DNA of 10,897 bases from Simkania negevensis (GTDB lineage: Bacteria; Chlamydiota; Chlamydiia; Chlamydiales; JAFITR01): the NCBI GenBank assembly GCA_017116025.1, contig JAFITR010000042.1, positions 1 through 10,897 on the forward strand, in the 5' to 3' direction. This document shows, in pieces, positions 1-7,222 of this stretch. The notes under the pieces are model-generated. The model had not been told where the DNA came from, did no database searches, and was given only the letters and a program-made list of their open reading frames with translations. Both the position numbers and the translations under genes were made by a program. Numbering within the stretch: position 1 is the stretch's first letter; each line of letters starts with the position of its first letter.

Positions 1-301
1 CCTTTCAGGCTGCAAATACTGTTGTGAAGGTACCCAGGGCGTTGCTCTGGGCTGTTACAATGTCAGACCTTCGGCCTGATTTTAGACCTTCGGCCTGGCT
101 TCAAAACTGCCAAACTCGAGCAGACCTTCGGCCTGAAGAAAAAGCAATAATTCTTCTGGGGGGAGAGGGGGGTAGCTATCAGGAAAATCTTCATGGAATT
201 TCCCTGCATCCTGTCCCTTGTTGTTTACTATTTTCTCTCTTTGCGTTTCTCGGTGTTCTCTGCGCCTTTGCGTTTCTTTTCCGCGGCCTTATAAACCTTG
301 A
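1..301. repeat. Gene-free region with dispersed hairpin repeats
   Basis: I see no convincing gene here. Positions 33-51 form an 8-bp hairpin (CCCAGGGC, loop GTT, GCTCTGGG). Three copies of AGACCTTCGGCCTG follow at 65-78, 84-97 and 122-135. The third copy runs into CCTTCGGCCTGAAGAAAA (125-142), which is the exact reverse complement of an 18-mer found twice near the other end of the window. Positions 241-282, read on the minus strand, carry a second motif family built from repeated ACGCAAAG-like words. An open frame at 24-305 is low-complexity repeat translation and is not called. The region lies downstream of ychF, but I see no clear rho-independent terminator. Confidence 0.7.
31..56. repeat. 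Hairpin repeat module, copy 1
   Basis: A 26-nt block starting TACCCAGGGCGTTGC and ending GGGCTGTT recurs identically at 2449-2474. In both places it is followed within about 12 nt by a TTCAGCCTG or TTCGGCCTG unit. The core folds into an 8-bp stem with a 3-nt loop, including one G-T pair. This is a dispersed intergenic element; its function is unknown. Confidence 0.75.
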
Positions 302-1411
302 TTAATTGTGTAGGAAGAGAATCACGTCACCATCTTTGACGATGTATTCCTTGCCTTCGGAACGCATCTTGCCGGCCTCTTTGGCTCCCACTCTGCCTTT
401 ACACGCCACGATATCGTCGTATGAGGCCACTTCGGCACGGATAAAGCCACGCTGTATATCGGTGTGTATTCTACCAGCGGCTTCAGGAGCTGTCATTCCT
501 TTGGCAATGGGCCATGCACGTGTTTCTTGTTCTCCGGTGGTGAAAAAGGTAAGGAGTTTCAGCATATAAAACGACTCACGTATCAGTCGATTCAGAGCAG
601 GCTCTTCAATTTCCAAAGCGGTCAAAAACTCCTGCCGCTCATCTTTTGGCAAGAGGGCTATTTCGCTTTCTATCTGCGCACATACTTTGACAACAGCAGA
701 GCCTTCGCTTGCGGCATATTCTTCAACGCTTTTGAGATAGACGCATTTGACATCTCCTGGATGTGTAGCCACGTCTTTTTCAAGGACATTGGCGACATAG
801 AGCACCTTTTTTGCTGTCAGAAAGGCATATTCTCTGATTTTGTCGACCGCCTCTTTTTCCAAGGCAAGGCTTCGTACAGGCTTGTTTTTGTTGAGGTGAG
901 CGATAATCTGATCCAATATCTCTAGCTTAGCCGCATACTCTTTATTAAGACGCGCCTGCTTTTCCAGCTTGCTACGCACGTTTTCCGCCAGCTGCAAATC
1001 CGCCAAGATAAGCTCTAGATTAATCACTTCGATATCTGCTACAGGGTCAATCTTTCCATGGACGTGAACGATATTATCATCTTCAAAACAGCGTACGATG
1101 TGTACAATAGCATCCGTCTCTCTGATGTTGGCAAGGAACTGGTTACCGAGGCCTTCTCCTTGAGAAGCTCCTTTGACAAGCCCAGCAATATCGACAAATT
1201 TCATCGTTGCAGGGACTTCCTTCTTGCTTTTAGAAAGGAGTGCTAAGAGAGCAATCCGTGGATCGGGCACAGAGACAATACCCACATTAGGGTCTATTGT
1301 ACAAAAGGGGTAGTTGGAAGCAGAGGCTTTATTAGCCGTCAATGCATTAAATAGAGTTGATTTCCCTACATTGGGCAGGCCAACAATGCCACACGACAAA
1401 CTCGTTGTCAT
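302..1411 (-). CDS. ychF: YchF, ribosome-associated Obg-like ATPase
   Basis: This is a translation-factor-class (TRAFAC) P-loop NTPase of the Obg family. YchF/OLA1 proteins prefer ATP to GTP, bind ribosomes and are linked to stress responses. In the 369-residue product the P-loop GLPNVGKST is at 11-19 and the G3-type DIAGL at 74-78. The G4 position reads NVLE (208-211) instead of NKxD, which is the hallmark that explains ATP preference. A coiled-coil helical insert spans about 125-190. The C-terminal TGS domain covers about 283-369 (FFTTGEQETRAW). Length is close to the usual 363-365. I chose ATG at 1411 because GAGGA lies 6-7 nt upstream; an in-frame TTG at 1426 would add five non-conserved residues. 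It starts 25 nt after the queF stop, so the two are probably co-transcribed. It neighbours the type III genes in Chlamydia too, as I recall. Confidence 0.96.
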   Translation of the reverse strand: MTTSLSCGIVGLPNVGKSTLFNALTANKASASNYPFCTIDPNVGIVSVPDPRIALLALLSKSKKEVPATMKFVDIAGLVKGASQGEGLGNQFLANIRETDAIVHIVRCFEDDNIVHVHGKIDPVADIEVINLELILADLQLAENVRSKLEKQARLNKEYAAKLEILDQIIAHLNKNKPVRSLALEKEAVDKIREYAFLTAKKVLYVANVLEKDVATHPGDVKCVYLKSVEEYAASEGSAVVKVCAQIESEIALLPKDERQEFLTALEIEEPALNRLIRESFYMLKLLTFFTTGEQETRAWPIAKGMTAPEAAGRIHTDIQRGFIRAEVASYDDIVACKGRVGAKEAGKMRSEGKEYIVKDGDVILFLHN

Positions 1412-1436
1412 CTTATCCTCAAACAATTGTTACTGT

Positions 1437-2309
1437 TCACTGTCTAGCTATATGTAATAGAGGTGGTTGCTCCTCAAAATCGGAACGAAATGGGTTAATA
1501 TCAATACCACCGCGACGATTAAAGCATCCTAAAACGGAAAGGGCATGAGAGCGGCAATATTTTTTGATATCGACGAAAATACGTTCCACACATTGCTCAT
1601 GAAAACCGGAATGGTCGCGGTAGGAGACGAGATAGCGCAACAGGGAAGAGGTATTTATCTTTGGACCGCGATAATGGAGGAAGAGTGTCGCCCAATCGGG
1701 CTGTCCTGTCATGGGACACTTCGAACGAAAAAGATGGGTATAAAATTTTTCTTGCATCTCTTCCCCATCTTTTATGCAAAGGAGGGAGGGGTCGATTTCA
1801 TAACTGTCTACCTCAATCTCTAACTCATCTAAAGAGCTCCCTTCCAAAGGAGAGCAAGAAAGAGTGTGATGTTCATTAACACCTACGATTACCACCGAGA
1901 CCTTTTTTTCTATCGCAGCAGAAAGATCGTGTTCGATTCTAGATTGCACCTCTTCAAAAGAATCAAAGCGCGTCATATTGAACGAGTTGAGATACAGCTT
2001 AAACGACTTAGATTCAAATAGGTATGGTGAGTTGCAAGGCACTGTCACCCGAACGATTCCAACACACGGCTTACCTTTTAAGTCGAGAAAAGCCAACTCG
2101 TATGCATTCCATGCGTCGCTACCGGTAAAGGGCAGTCTTTCTTCTGCCAGCCCCAGCTCTTTGCGCCCTAACGAACGTTTGATAGGGAATAGTAGAGAAG
2201 GTTCATACGAGAATAACGGCTCGACCCTCTGTCCTAAAGGCCCATACTGTAAAGTTCGATCTGCCATTGCCAACTGCCATTTCATCAAAAGGAGAAGATG
2301 ATACCGCAT
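1437..2309 (-). CDS. queF: QueF, NADPH-dependent 7-cyano-7-deazaguanine reductase
   Basis: QueF reduces the nitrile of preQ0 to the amine of preQ1 in queuosine biosynthesis, using NADPH in the cytoplasm. It is the long bimodular type (E. coli QueF is 282 aa). Counting from the Met encoded at 2267, the QueF motif ESKSFKLY is at 85-92. The catalytic cysteine lies in SKCPMTGQPDW (C184), with the proton-relay Asp at 191. FHEQCVERIF (H223, E224) and RRGGIDINPFRS complete the family signatures. Start choice is uncertain. The ATG at 2309 has AGGA 9 nt upstream. Those at 2285 and 2267 have weaker sites, although 2267 (276 aa) best matches the family length. A TTG at 2351 extends further and is least likely. 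ychF follows after 25 nt. The gene lies between ychF and the type III cluster, where I do not recall it in Chlamydia. Confidence 0.95.
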   Translation of the reverse strand: MRYHLLLLMKWQLAMADRTLQYGPLGQRVEPLFSYEPSLLFPIKRSLGRKELGLAEERLPFTGSDAWNAYELAFLDLKGKPCVGIVRVTVPCNSPYLFESKSFKLYLNSFNMTRFDSFEEVQSRIEHDLSAAIEKKVSVVIVGVNEHHTLSCSPLEGSSLDELEIEVDSYEIDPSLLCIKDGEEMQEKFYTHLFRSKCPMTGQPDWATLFLHYRGPKINTSSLLRYLVSYRDHSGFHEQCVERIFVDIKKYCRSHALSVLGCFNRRGGIDINPFRSDFEEQPPLLHIARQ

Positions 2310-2448
2310 AACGGGTATTCCTGGGAAAAAATTTCTTGCTTGGATCAGCAATTTTCGGCATTGTTCAAAAATGAGAATGAGAATGAGTGTTTTTAGGTAA
2401 CACTTGATTCATGTTGCAGACTTTCAGCCTGCATTATTTGGGTTGCTA

Positions 2449-2474
2449 TACCCAGGGCGTTGCTCTGGGCTGTT
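2449..2474. repeat. Hairpin repeat module, copy 2
   Basis: This block is identical over 26 nt to positions 31-56 and has the same 8-bp stem and GTT loop (2451-2469). It is preceded by a TTCAGCCTG word (2424-2432) and leads directly into the tandem array. Confidence 0.75.
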
Positions 2475-2482
2475 GCAATTTC

Positions 2483-2630
2483 AGGCCTTCAGCCTGCTGT
2501 AGGCCTTCAGCCTGCTGTTAGGCCTTCGGCCTGCTGTAGGCCTTCAGCCTGCTGTTAGGGCTTCGGTCTGCTGTTACAAGCCTTCAGCCTGCTGTTATAG
2601 GCCTTCGGCCTGCTGTTAGGCCGAAGGCCT
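2483..2630. repeat. Tandem array of palindromic 18-21 bp units
   Basis: Seven direct units resembling AGGCCTTCRGCCTGCTGTT begin at 2483, 2501, 2520, 2538, 2557, 2578 and 2599. They are spaced 18, 19, 18, 19, 21 and 21 nt. An eighth unit is inverted (AGGCCGAAGGCCT, 2618-2630). Each core AGGCC-TTC-GGCCT can fold on itself, and units alternate between the perfect TTCGGCC form and a TTCAGCC form. The array lies 19 nt upstream of the sctU start. It is not CRISPR-like because there are no unique spacers. Confidence 0.9.
2599..2630 (+). promoter_or_regulatory. 13-bp perfect inverted repeat in the sctU leader
   Basis: AGGCCTTCGGCCT (2599-2611) and AGGCCGAAGGCCT (2618-2630) are perfect reverse complements separated by a 6-nt loop (GCTGTT). 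In RNA this would be a very stable GC-rich stem ending 19 nt before the sctU ATG and close to its ribosome binding site. No U-run follows it (GACCTATAAGG), so it does not look like an intrinsic terminator. A role in mRNA stability or translation of the secretion operon is inference. Confidence 0.55.
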
Positions 2631-2649
2631 GACCTATAAGGTAAGGTGT

Positions 2650-3735
2650 ATGGCGGAAAAGACGGAAAAAGCGACGCCGAAGAAGCTAAGAGATGCACGC
2701 AAGAAGGGGCAAGTAGCAAAATCGCAGGACTTTCCTTCTGCTTTCACTTTTATCGTTGCCATTTCATCGACTCTGATCTTTGCCAACTATATCTATGATA
2801 TCATAGCGAATTTTTTCCTCTTCTGCATCAAGCTGGTGCCCTACATTGTGACAACGAGCCGCTCTTCTTCACACATTGAGTTGCGCAATGCGATAGGGGG
2901 CATTTTCAAGATGGCGATGCAGCAGCTGCTGATGGCAAGTCTACCGATCGCCGTAGCCGTTTCGATCGTAGGTGTCATCGTCAACTTTTTAGTCATAGGC
3001 CCTGTATTCTCGGTTGAAGTATTCAAACCAGACATCAAAAAGTTCAATCCTATTACTGGAATAAAGAACAAGTTCAAGATGAAGACGCTCTTTGAGCTAC
3101 TCAAATCGGTCTTCAAGCTGACGGTCGCTGCTCTGTTGATCGTTTCTGTAATGTGGGCCAGTTTAAATGAGATTGTAGCAACAGCGGGTTTGACACTATG
3201 GGAGACGACAGCGGTCTTTGCCTCCTTTCTAGTGAAGGTGATTATCCGCATCGGTCTCTTCTTTATCTTCATCGCCGTCATCGACCTCATCTATCAAAAA
3301 AGGCAGTTTGCCAAAGAGATGAAGATGGAGAAGCATGAGCTCAAGCAGGAGTACAAGAACACTGAGGGAGACCCGCAGATTAAGTCGAAACGGCGTCAGA
3401 TAGCACAAGAGATCGCATATGAAGAGGGGCCCTCTGCGGTGAAGCGTGCCAAAGCAGTGGTCACCAACCCTGCACATATTGCTGTAGCGATAGGATATGA
3501 ACCGACAAAATACGCCGCTCCCTACATTGTTTTTATGGGGATGGATCTTTTAGCACGGAAAATGATAGAAGTAGCGGATAGGAATGATATTCCCATTATG
3601 CGCAACGTCGGCTTAGCCCATCAGCTATTTGATGAAGGGGAGATCAACAAATACATCCCGGAGGCGACATATGAGGCCGTTGCCGAGGTGTTGAGATGGA
3701 TAGCGGCATTAGACAAGGAAAAAGAGTTGGAGTAA
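2650..3735 (+). CDS. sctU: SctU (CdsU), type III secretion substrate-switch protein
   Basis: This is the inner-membrane export-apparatus protein of the FlhB/YscU family, which governs the order in which substrates are secreted. The N-terminus MAEKTEKATPKKLRDARKKGQVAKS is the family signature. Four hydrophobic segments lie at about 29-60, 90-118, 150-180 and 186-214, followed by a charged linker (218-262) and the cytoplasmic domain. The autocleavage site reads N273-P274-A275-H276, so the usual NPTH is NPAH here (codon GCA). Length (361 aa) is normal. The ATG at 2650 has AAGG motifs at 2638-2641 and 2643-2646. sctV starts 6 nt after the stop, so translation is probably coupled. Gene order ychF-sctU-sctV-copN is as I recall it from chlamydiae. 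A flagellar FlhB is unlikely given the copN and scc1 neighbours. Confidence 0.95.
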   Translation: MAEKTEKATPKKLRDARKKGQVAKSQDFPSAFTFIVAISSTLIFANYIYDIIANFFLFCIKLVPYIVTTSRSSSHIELRNAIGGIFKMAMQQLLMASLPIAVAVSIVGVIVNFLVIGPVFSVEVFKPDIKKFNPITGIKNKFKMKTLFELLKSVFKLTVAALLIVSVMWASLNEIVATAGLTLWETTAVFASFLVKVIIRIGLFFIFIAVIDLIYQKRQFAKEMKMEKHELKQEYKNTEGDPQIKSKRRQIAQEIAYEEGPSAVKRAKAVVTNPAHIAVAIGYEPTKYAAPYIVFMGMDLLARKMIEVADRNDIPIMRNVGLAHQLFDEGEINKYIPEATYEAVAEVLRWIAALDKEKELE

Positions 3736-3741
3736 TAGCGG

Positions 3742-5874
3742 ATGCTCAAGAAGGGAATTGAAAACATAACGGTGAAGCTGGGAAGCGACAAGATGCTTCG
3801 TCTTATCTCCCAGTCTTCCGATATCGTCCTTGCTTTGTTTGTTGTTGCCATCGTCTCCTTTATGGTCATTCCTGTACCTCCTCCAGTGATCGACGTTTTG
3901 ATCGCTATGAATCTTTCTATTGCCTTTACGCTTTTGATGGTCGCCCTCTACATCCCCAGCGCCGTACACCTCTCTATCTTCCCCTCTCTGCTGCTGATCA
4001 CCACCCTTTTCCGGCTAGGGATCAACATCGCTTCGACAAAGCAGATCCTCCTGCACGCCTATGCAGGAGAAATCATACAAGCCTTTGGCCTCTTTGTTGT
4101 CGGCGGCAGCTTTGTCGTTGGCGGCGTGGTCTTTTTGATCATCACTGTGGTGCAGTTCATTGTCATCACGAAGGGTGCTGAGCGCGTTGCGGAAGTCGCT
4201 GCGCGTTTTACCTTGGACGCCATGCCGGGCAAGCAGATGAGTATTGACGCCGACATGCGTGCGGGGGTTCTCGACGCCAGCGAAGCGCGCCAGAAGAGGT
4301 CGGCGATACAGAAAGAGAGCCAGCTATATGGTGCGATGGATGGTGCGATGAAGTTTGTCAAAGGAGACGCCATTGCAGGGATCGTCATCACACTCATCAA
4401 CGTCATCGGCGGCCTGATCATCGGCATGTTAATACACAAGATGCCGGGGATGGTGGCAGCAAAGACCTACTCTCTACTCTCCATCGGCGATGGTCTCGTC
4501 TCTCAAATCCCCGCCCTCCTCATCTCCATCACAGCGGGTATCGTCACGACAAAGGTCACCAGCGAGGACAAAGACACCAACCTGGGTAAAGAGATCTCCG
4601 GACAGCTTCTCCGCCAGCCAAAAGCACTCCTTGTCGGAGCCTTCGTCGTCCTCCTCCTCGCCTTTGTCCCTGGCTTCTCCAAAGCACCTTTTATCGTCAT
4701 AGCGATACTTCTAGGGTCGGTCGGATACGGCTTTCATGCTGCCAGCAAGCGTGCCAAGGCAAAACGAGCAGGCAAGGGTAAGGCAGGTATCATCGACACT
4801 GATGTCGACGGCCATTCGGTGATCTCCGCTGGCGAAGAAGAGGATTTTGCTCTTACCTTGCCTGTCATCCTTGAGGTAGGCACGCTGGTCACAAAGAAGA
4901 TAAGCAGCAAGGAAGCCGACTTTATCGAAGCGATGATTCCCCGCATGCGCCAAGCACTCTACAACGACCTTGGTATCCGCTTCCCTGGCGTACACGTCAG
5001 GACCAATGCTCCCAACATTGAAAAGGACGAGTACAACATCCTTCTCAACGAAGTACCGCTGATTCATGGCAAGATCATCGAAAGCCACGTCCTTACCAAC
5101 GAGATTGAGGACAATCTGAAAGACTACAACATCCCTTACATCGAATATATCAATTCCCTCGGACTACCCTCCTTATGGGTAGCGGAGACACATATATCCA
5201 TCCTCGATAAGGCAGGCATTAAATATTGGAGGCCGCTCGAAGCCATCATCCTACATATCTCCTACTTCTTCAGACACTATGCAGGTGAATTCCTCGGTAT
5301 CCAAGAAGCACGCTCCATGCTCGAGTTCATGGAAAGAAGCTACCCCGACCTCATCAAAGAGGTCACACGCCTTATCCCACTGCAAAAGCTGACGGAGATT
5401 TTTAAACGCCTCGTCCAAGAGCAAGTCTCTGTCAAAGACTTGAGGACGATCATGGAAGCACTGAGCGAATGGGCACAAACAGAAAAAGATACCGTGCTGC
5501 TGACAGAATACGTGCGCTCTTCTCTCAAACGGTACATCAGCTACAAATACTCCCAGGGGCAAACAACGTTGTCCGTCTACCTCCTCGACCCCGAGATCGA
5601 AGATATGGTGCGCGCTGCCATCAAACAAACATCTGCAGGATCCTACCTCGCACTCGACCCCGACTCGGTACAGATGATTCTGCAGTCCGTACGCAACACC
5701 ATCGTCCCTACACCGCCAGGAGGACAGCCCCCCGTCCTCCTCACCGCTATCGATGTACGACGCTTTGTGCGCAAGCTCATCGAAACAGAATACCCAGACG
5801 TTTCCGTCGTCTCCTACCAAGAGATCGTCCCAGAGATCCGTATACAACCCCTCGGACGCATTCAAATCGCATAG
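3742..5874 (+). CDS. sctV: SctV (CdsV), type III secretion export gate
   Basis: This is the major export-gate component of the FHIPEP (FlhA/LcrD/InvA) family. It has an N-terminal membrane domain and a C-terminal cytoplasmic domain that in relatives forms a nine-membered ring binding chaperone-substrate and gatekeeper proteins. Hydrophobic segments fall at about 28-44, 48-70, 76-93, 111-142, 205-231, 246-271, 296-312 and 315-331. The FHIPEP signature RFTLDAMPGKQMSIDAD is at 155-171. A basic, poorly conserved linker (336-347) leads to the cytoplasmic domain (about 365-710). Length (710 aa) is typical. GGAG at 3729-3732, overlapping the end of sctU, is 9 nt before the ATG. copN follows 11 nt after the stop, which fits the known functional link between SctV and the SctW gatekeeper. 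Confidence 0.97.
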   Translation: MLKKGIENITVKLGSDKMLRLISQSSDIVLALFVVAIVSFMVIPVPPPVIDVLIAMNLSIAFTLLMVALYIPSAVHLSIFPSLLLITTLFRLGINIASTKQILLHAYAGEIIQAFGLFVVGGSFVVGGVVFLIITVVQFIVITKGAERVAEVAARFTLDAMPGKQMSIDADMRAGVLDASEARQKRSAIQKESQLYGAMDGAMKFVKGDAIAGIVITLINVIGGLIIGMLIHKMPGMVAAKTYSLLSIGDGLVSQIPALLISITAGIVTTKVTSEDKDTNLGKEISGQLLRQPKALLVGAFVVLLLAFVPGFSKAPFIVIAILLGSVGYGFHAASKRAKAKRAGKGKAGIIDTDVDGHSVISAGEEEDFALTLPVILEVGTLVTKKISSKEADFIEAMIPRMRQALYNDLGIRFPGVHVRTNAPNIEKDEYNILLNEVPLIHGKIIESHVLTNEIEDNLKDYNIPYIEYINSLGLPSLWVAETHISILDKAGIKYWRPLEAIILHISYFFRHYAGEFLGIQEARSMLEFMERSYPDLIKEVTRLIPLQKLTEIFKRLVQEQVSVKDLRTIMEALSEWAQTEKDTVLLTEYVRSSLKRYISYKYSQGQTTLSVYLLDPEIEDMVRAAIKQTSAGSYLALDPDSVQMILQSVRNTIVPTPPGGQPPVLLTAIDVRRFVRKLIETEYPDVSVVSYQEIVPEIRIQPLGRIQIA

Positions 5875-5885
5875 GAGAGGTGTGA

Positions 5886-7070
5886 ATGAGCAGCCAGTCA
5901 TCGATAGGACCGAAAGGCAGTACTCCTCGCTCGCACCTCGACCTAGGGGCGATCCAAAAGCAAGCACAACAGGGGCGTCTAGGCCGTCAAGCAGCGAGGC
6001 AGCTCGAAACAAAAATCTCTCTACAAGAAGAGCAGGCCGAAGCATTCAATCCCTTCGCCGCACGCATGAAAAAAGAGAGGAAATCTTTCGACGAACGCAA
6101 AAAAACCAGCAGCTCCGACAAAGCGAAAAAGGTAGAAAAAAACTTGGAGGTGGGAGCGGATAAACATGCGCGCAAAAAAGCCGACTCCTACGAAGAAGAC
6201 AACTCAGAACTATCCTCCGATGAACTTGTCGACCTCTGGGAAGGTATCGACGATGATGATAACGCGGAAAAGATCCTATCAAAAATCGAAGATTACTACG
6301 ACGACCCCTCCCTCGTCGATGAAGTCCTCGACTTCCTGTCAGAAACGAAAGAAGGCGATGTCCAAGAAGAAGTCGCCAAAGCCAAGGAACAGCTCAGCAA
6401 AGAACAGGGACGCGAAGTGCGTGCAGGGCGCAATATGGGCGCAACATCCAGAGAATACGCAGAAAAAGAGCTAGGGACACCATCAGAACTGCGCGAACTA
6501 TACAGAGATATCACTGGAAACCCACGAGAGAAGAACGAGTTGTTCGATGAGTTGTCCGATCAATACAACTACGACCAGCTCAAGGATGTGATTAAGTTCC
6601 TCCTCAGCTCTTTGGGAGCAGACATGAAGGCTGATGGTCCTTCAATTGAAAGGAGTAAGCTAACGCTCTTTTTTTCTGAGACGCGTATGTTGCAGGCCAT
6701 TTTGGGTGTATACCGTTTTTTCCAGGGCAGGATGAATTTGATATCGAATGAGTTTAGCCGTTCGGGCCTAGACCTTCCCGAACAGCTTTCTTTTGAGCTC
6801 CTTGCCAGACAGTTTATGCAGCTGGTCAATGAACGCTACCCTTCTGCAGTAAAAATATTGACGCTGGCACAAAAATTTGGCATCTCTGACGAACTTCTAG
6901 CACAGATCATCCTTTTTTCACAGATGCGCGATGCGGTCAGAGGGGTCTCTCCGCGGATATACTCTTCTATCAAACAGCGTTGGGAGCTGCTACTGGCAAT
7001 CATGGAAGCACTTGAAGAGTTGGAAGACGAGCTGGAAGAAGAGGAAGACGAACTGAGAGAAGAAGAATAA
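5886..7070 (+). CDS. copN: CopN (SctW), type III secretion gatekeeper
   Basis: This is a homolog of YopN-TyeA/LcrE/InvE gatekeepers, which hold back effector release and bind SctV and chaperones; in Chlamydia CopN is itself secreted. The N-terminus (1-100) is polar and Gln/Ser/Lys-rich, fitting a secretion signal and chaperone-binding region. It is followed by an acidic stretch (103-126) and the helical HrpJ-like domain (about 110-290, with NMGATSREYAEKELGTPSEL at 183-202). The TyeA-like helical part (about 300-375) is fused in one chain, as in chlamydiae. The protein ends in a run of almost pure Glu/Asp (376-394). Length (394 aa) is near chlamydial CopN. GGAGAGG at 5874-5880, 5 nt before the ATG, fixes the start. 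It is followed by a 152-nt gap and then the chaperone gene. The call rests on context plus partial sequence resemblance. Confidence 0.9.
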   Translation: MSSQSSIGPKGSTPRSHLDLGAIQKQAQQGRLGRQAARQLETKISLQEEQAEAFNPFAARMKKERKSFDERKKTSSSDKAKKVEKNLEVGADKHARKKADSYEEDNSELSSDELVDLWEGIDDDDNAEKILSKIEDYYDDPSLVDEVLDFLSETKEGDVQEEVAKAKEQLSKEQGREVRAGRNMGATSREYAEKELGTPSELRELYRDITGNPREKNELFDELSDQYNYDQLKDVIKFLLSSLGADMKADGPSIERSKLTLFFSETRMLQAILGVYRFFQGRMNLISNEFSRSGLDLPEQLSFELLARQFMQLVNERYPSAVKILTLAQKFGISDELLAQIILFSQMRDAVRGVSPRIYSSIKQRWELLLAIMEALEELEDELEEEEDELREEE

Positions 7071-7077
7071 AAAAAAT

Positions 7078-7112
7078 AACGCGAAGAGCGCGAAGAAAGC
7101 GAAGAAATTAAC
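7078..7112 (+). repeat. GCGAAGA-type short repeat between copN and scc1
   Basis: Directly after the copN stop the sequence repeats GCGAAGA-like words (CGCGAAGAGCGCGAAGAA, then AGCGAAGAA). Related purine-rich words with ACGCAAAG occur on the minus strand at 241-282 and again at about 10864-10886. The spacing of about 8-9 nt and the intergenic position suggest a small dispersed element. I see no hairpin and assign no function. Confidence 0.6.
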
Positions 7113-7152
7113 GATGGCTAGTGGCCTGTCCCACAAGTTCTTTTCGTTCATT

Positions 7153-7181
7153 TTGAGTTAGCTCCACAGCCTGAAGAGAAT
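7153..7181 (+). promoter_or_regulatory. Possible promoter before scc1
   Basis: TTGAGT (7153-7158) and GAGAAT (7176-7181) are separated by 17 nt and each match the sigma-70 consensus at 4 of 6 positions. They lie in the only gap longer than 12 nt in the plus-strand cluster. A secondary promoter for scc1-malQ is therefore plausible, but matches this weak occur by chance. Confidence 0.25.
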
Positions 7182-7222
7182 TGTTGAAAATGAGTAAACA
7201 ACTGTTTGTAGGAAGGTAGTTG

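Larger units (their letters stand above)
2310..2649. other. Divergent intergenic region between queF and sctU
   Basis: These 340 nt separate two divergent transcription units, so promoters for both should lie here, but I could not pick a convincing -35/-10 pair for either. At 2371-2388 there are three near-perfect copies of ATGAGA. From 2449 onward the region is almost entirely repeat: one hairpin module, seven direct palindromic units and one inverted unit (described separately). No gene is supported. Confidence 0.7.

Noticed and set aside
24..305. Plus-strand open frame of 93 codons
   Set aside because: It runs through the hairpin and TTCGGCCTG repeats, its translation is repeat-derived (repeated DLRPxx words), and it has no ribosome binding site or family resemblance. 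It also overlaps the end of ychF.
464..925. Plus-strand open frame of 153 codons
   Set aside because: It is antisense to ychF, whose GTPase and TGS motifs are intact on the other strand.
2404..2437. Possible promoter TTGATT with CATTAT before sctU
   Set aside because: The spacing is 22 nt, too long for a standard sigma-70 promoter, and no better partner was seen.
2483..2630. Possible CRISPR array
   Set aside because: Units are 18-21 bp and directly abutting, with no unique spacers, and no cas genes are present.
2599..2630. Possible rho-independent terminator upstream of sctU
   Set aside because: The stem is strong but is followed by GACCTATAAGG rather than a run of T, and it sits in the leader of the gene it would terminate.
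5251..6045. Minus-strand open frame of 264 codons
   Set aside because: It lies entirely antisense to sctV and the start of copN, both well supported by motifs. Its Cys-, Asp- and Leu-rich translation is typical of a shadow frame over C-rich codon positions.
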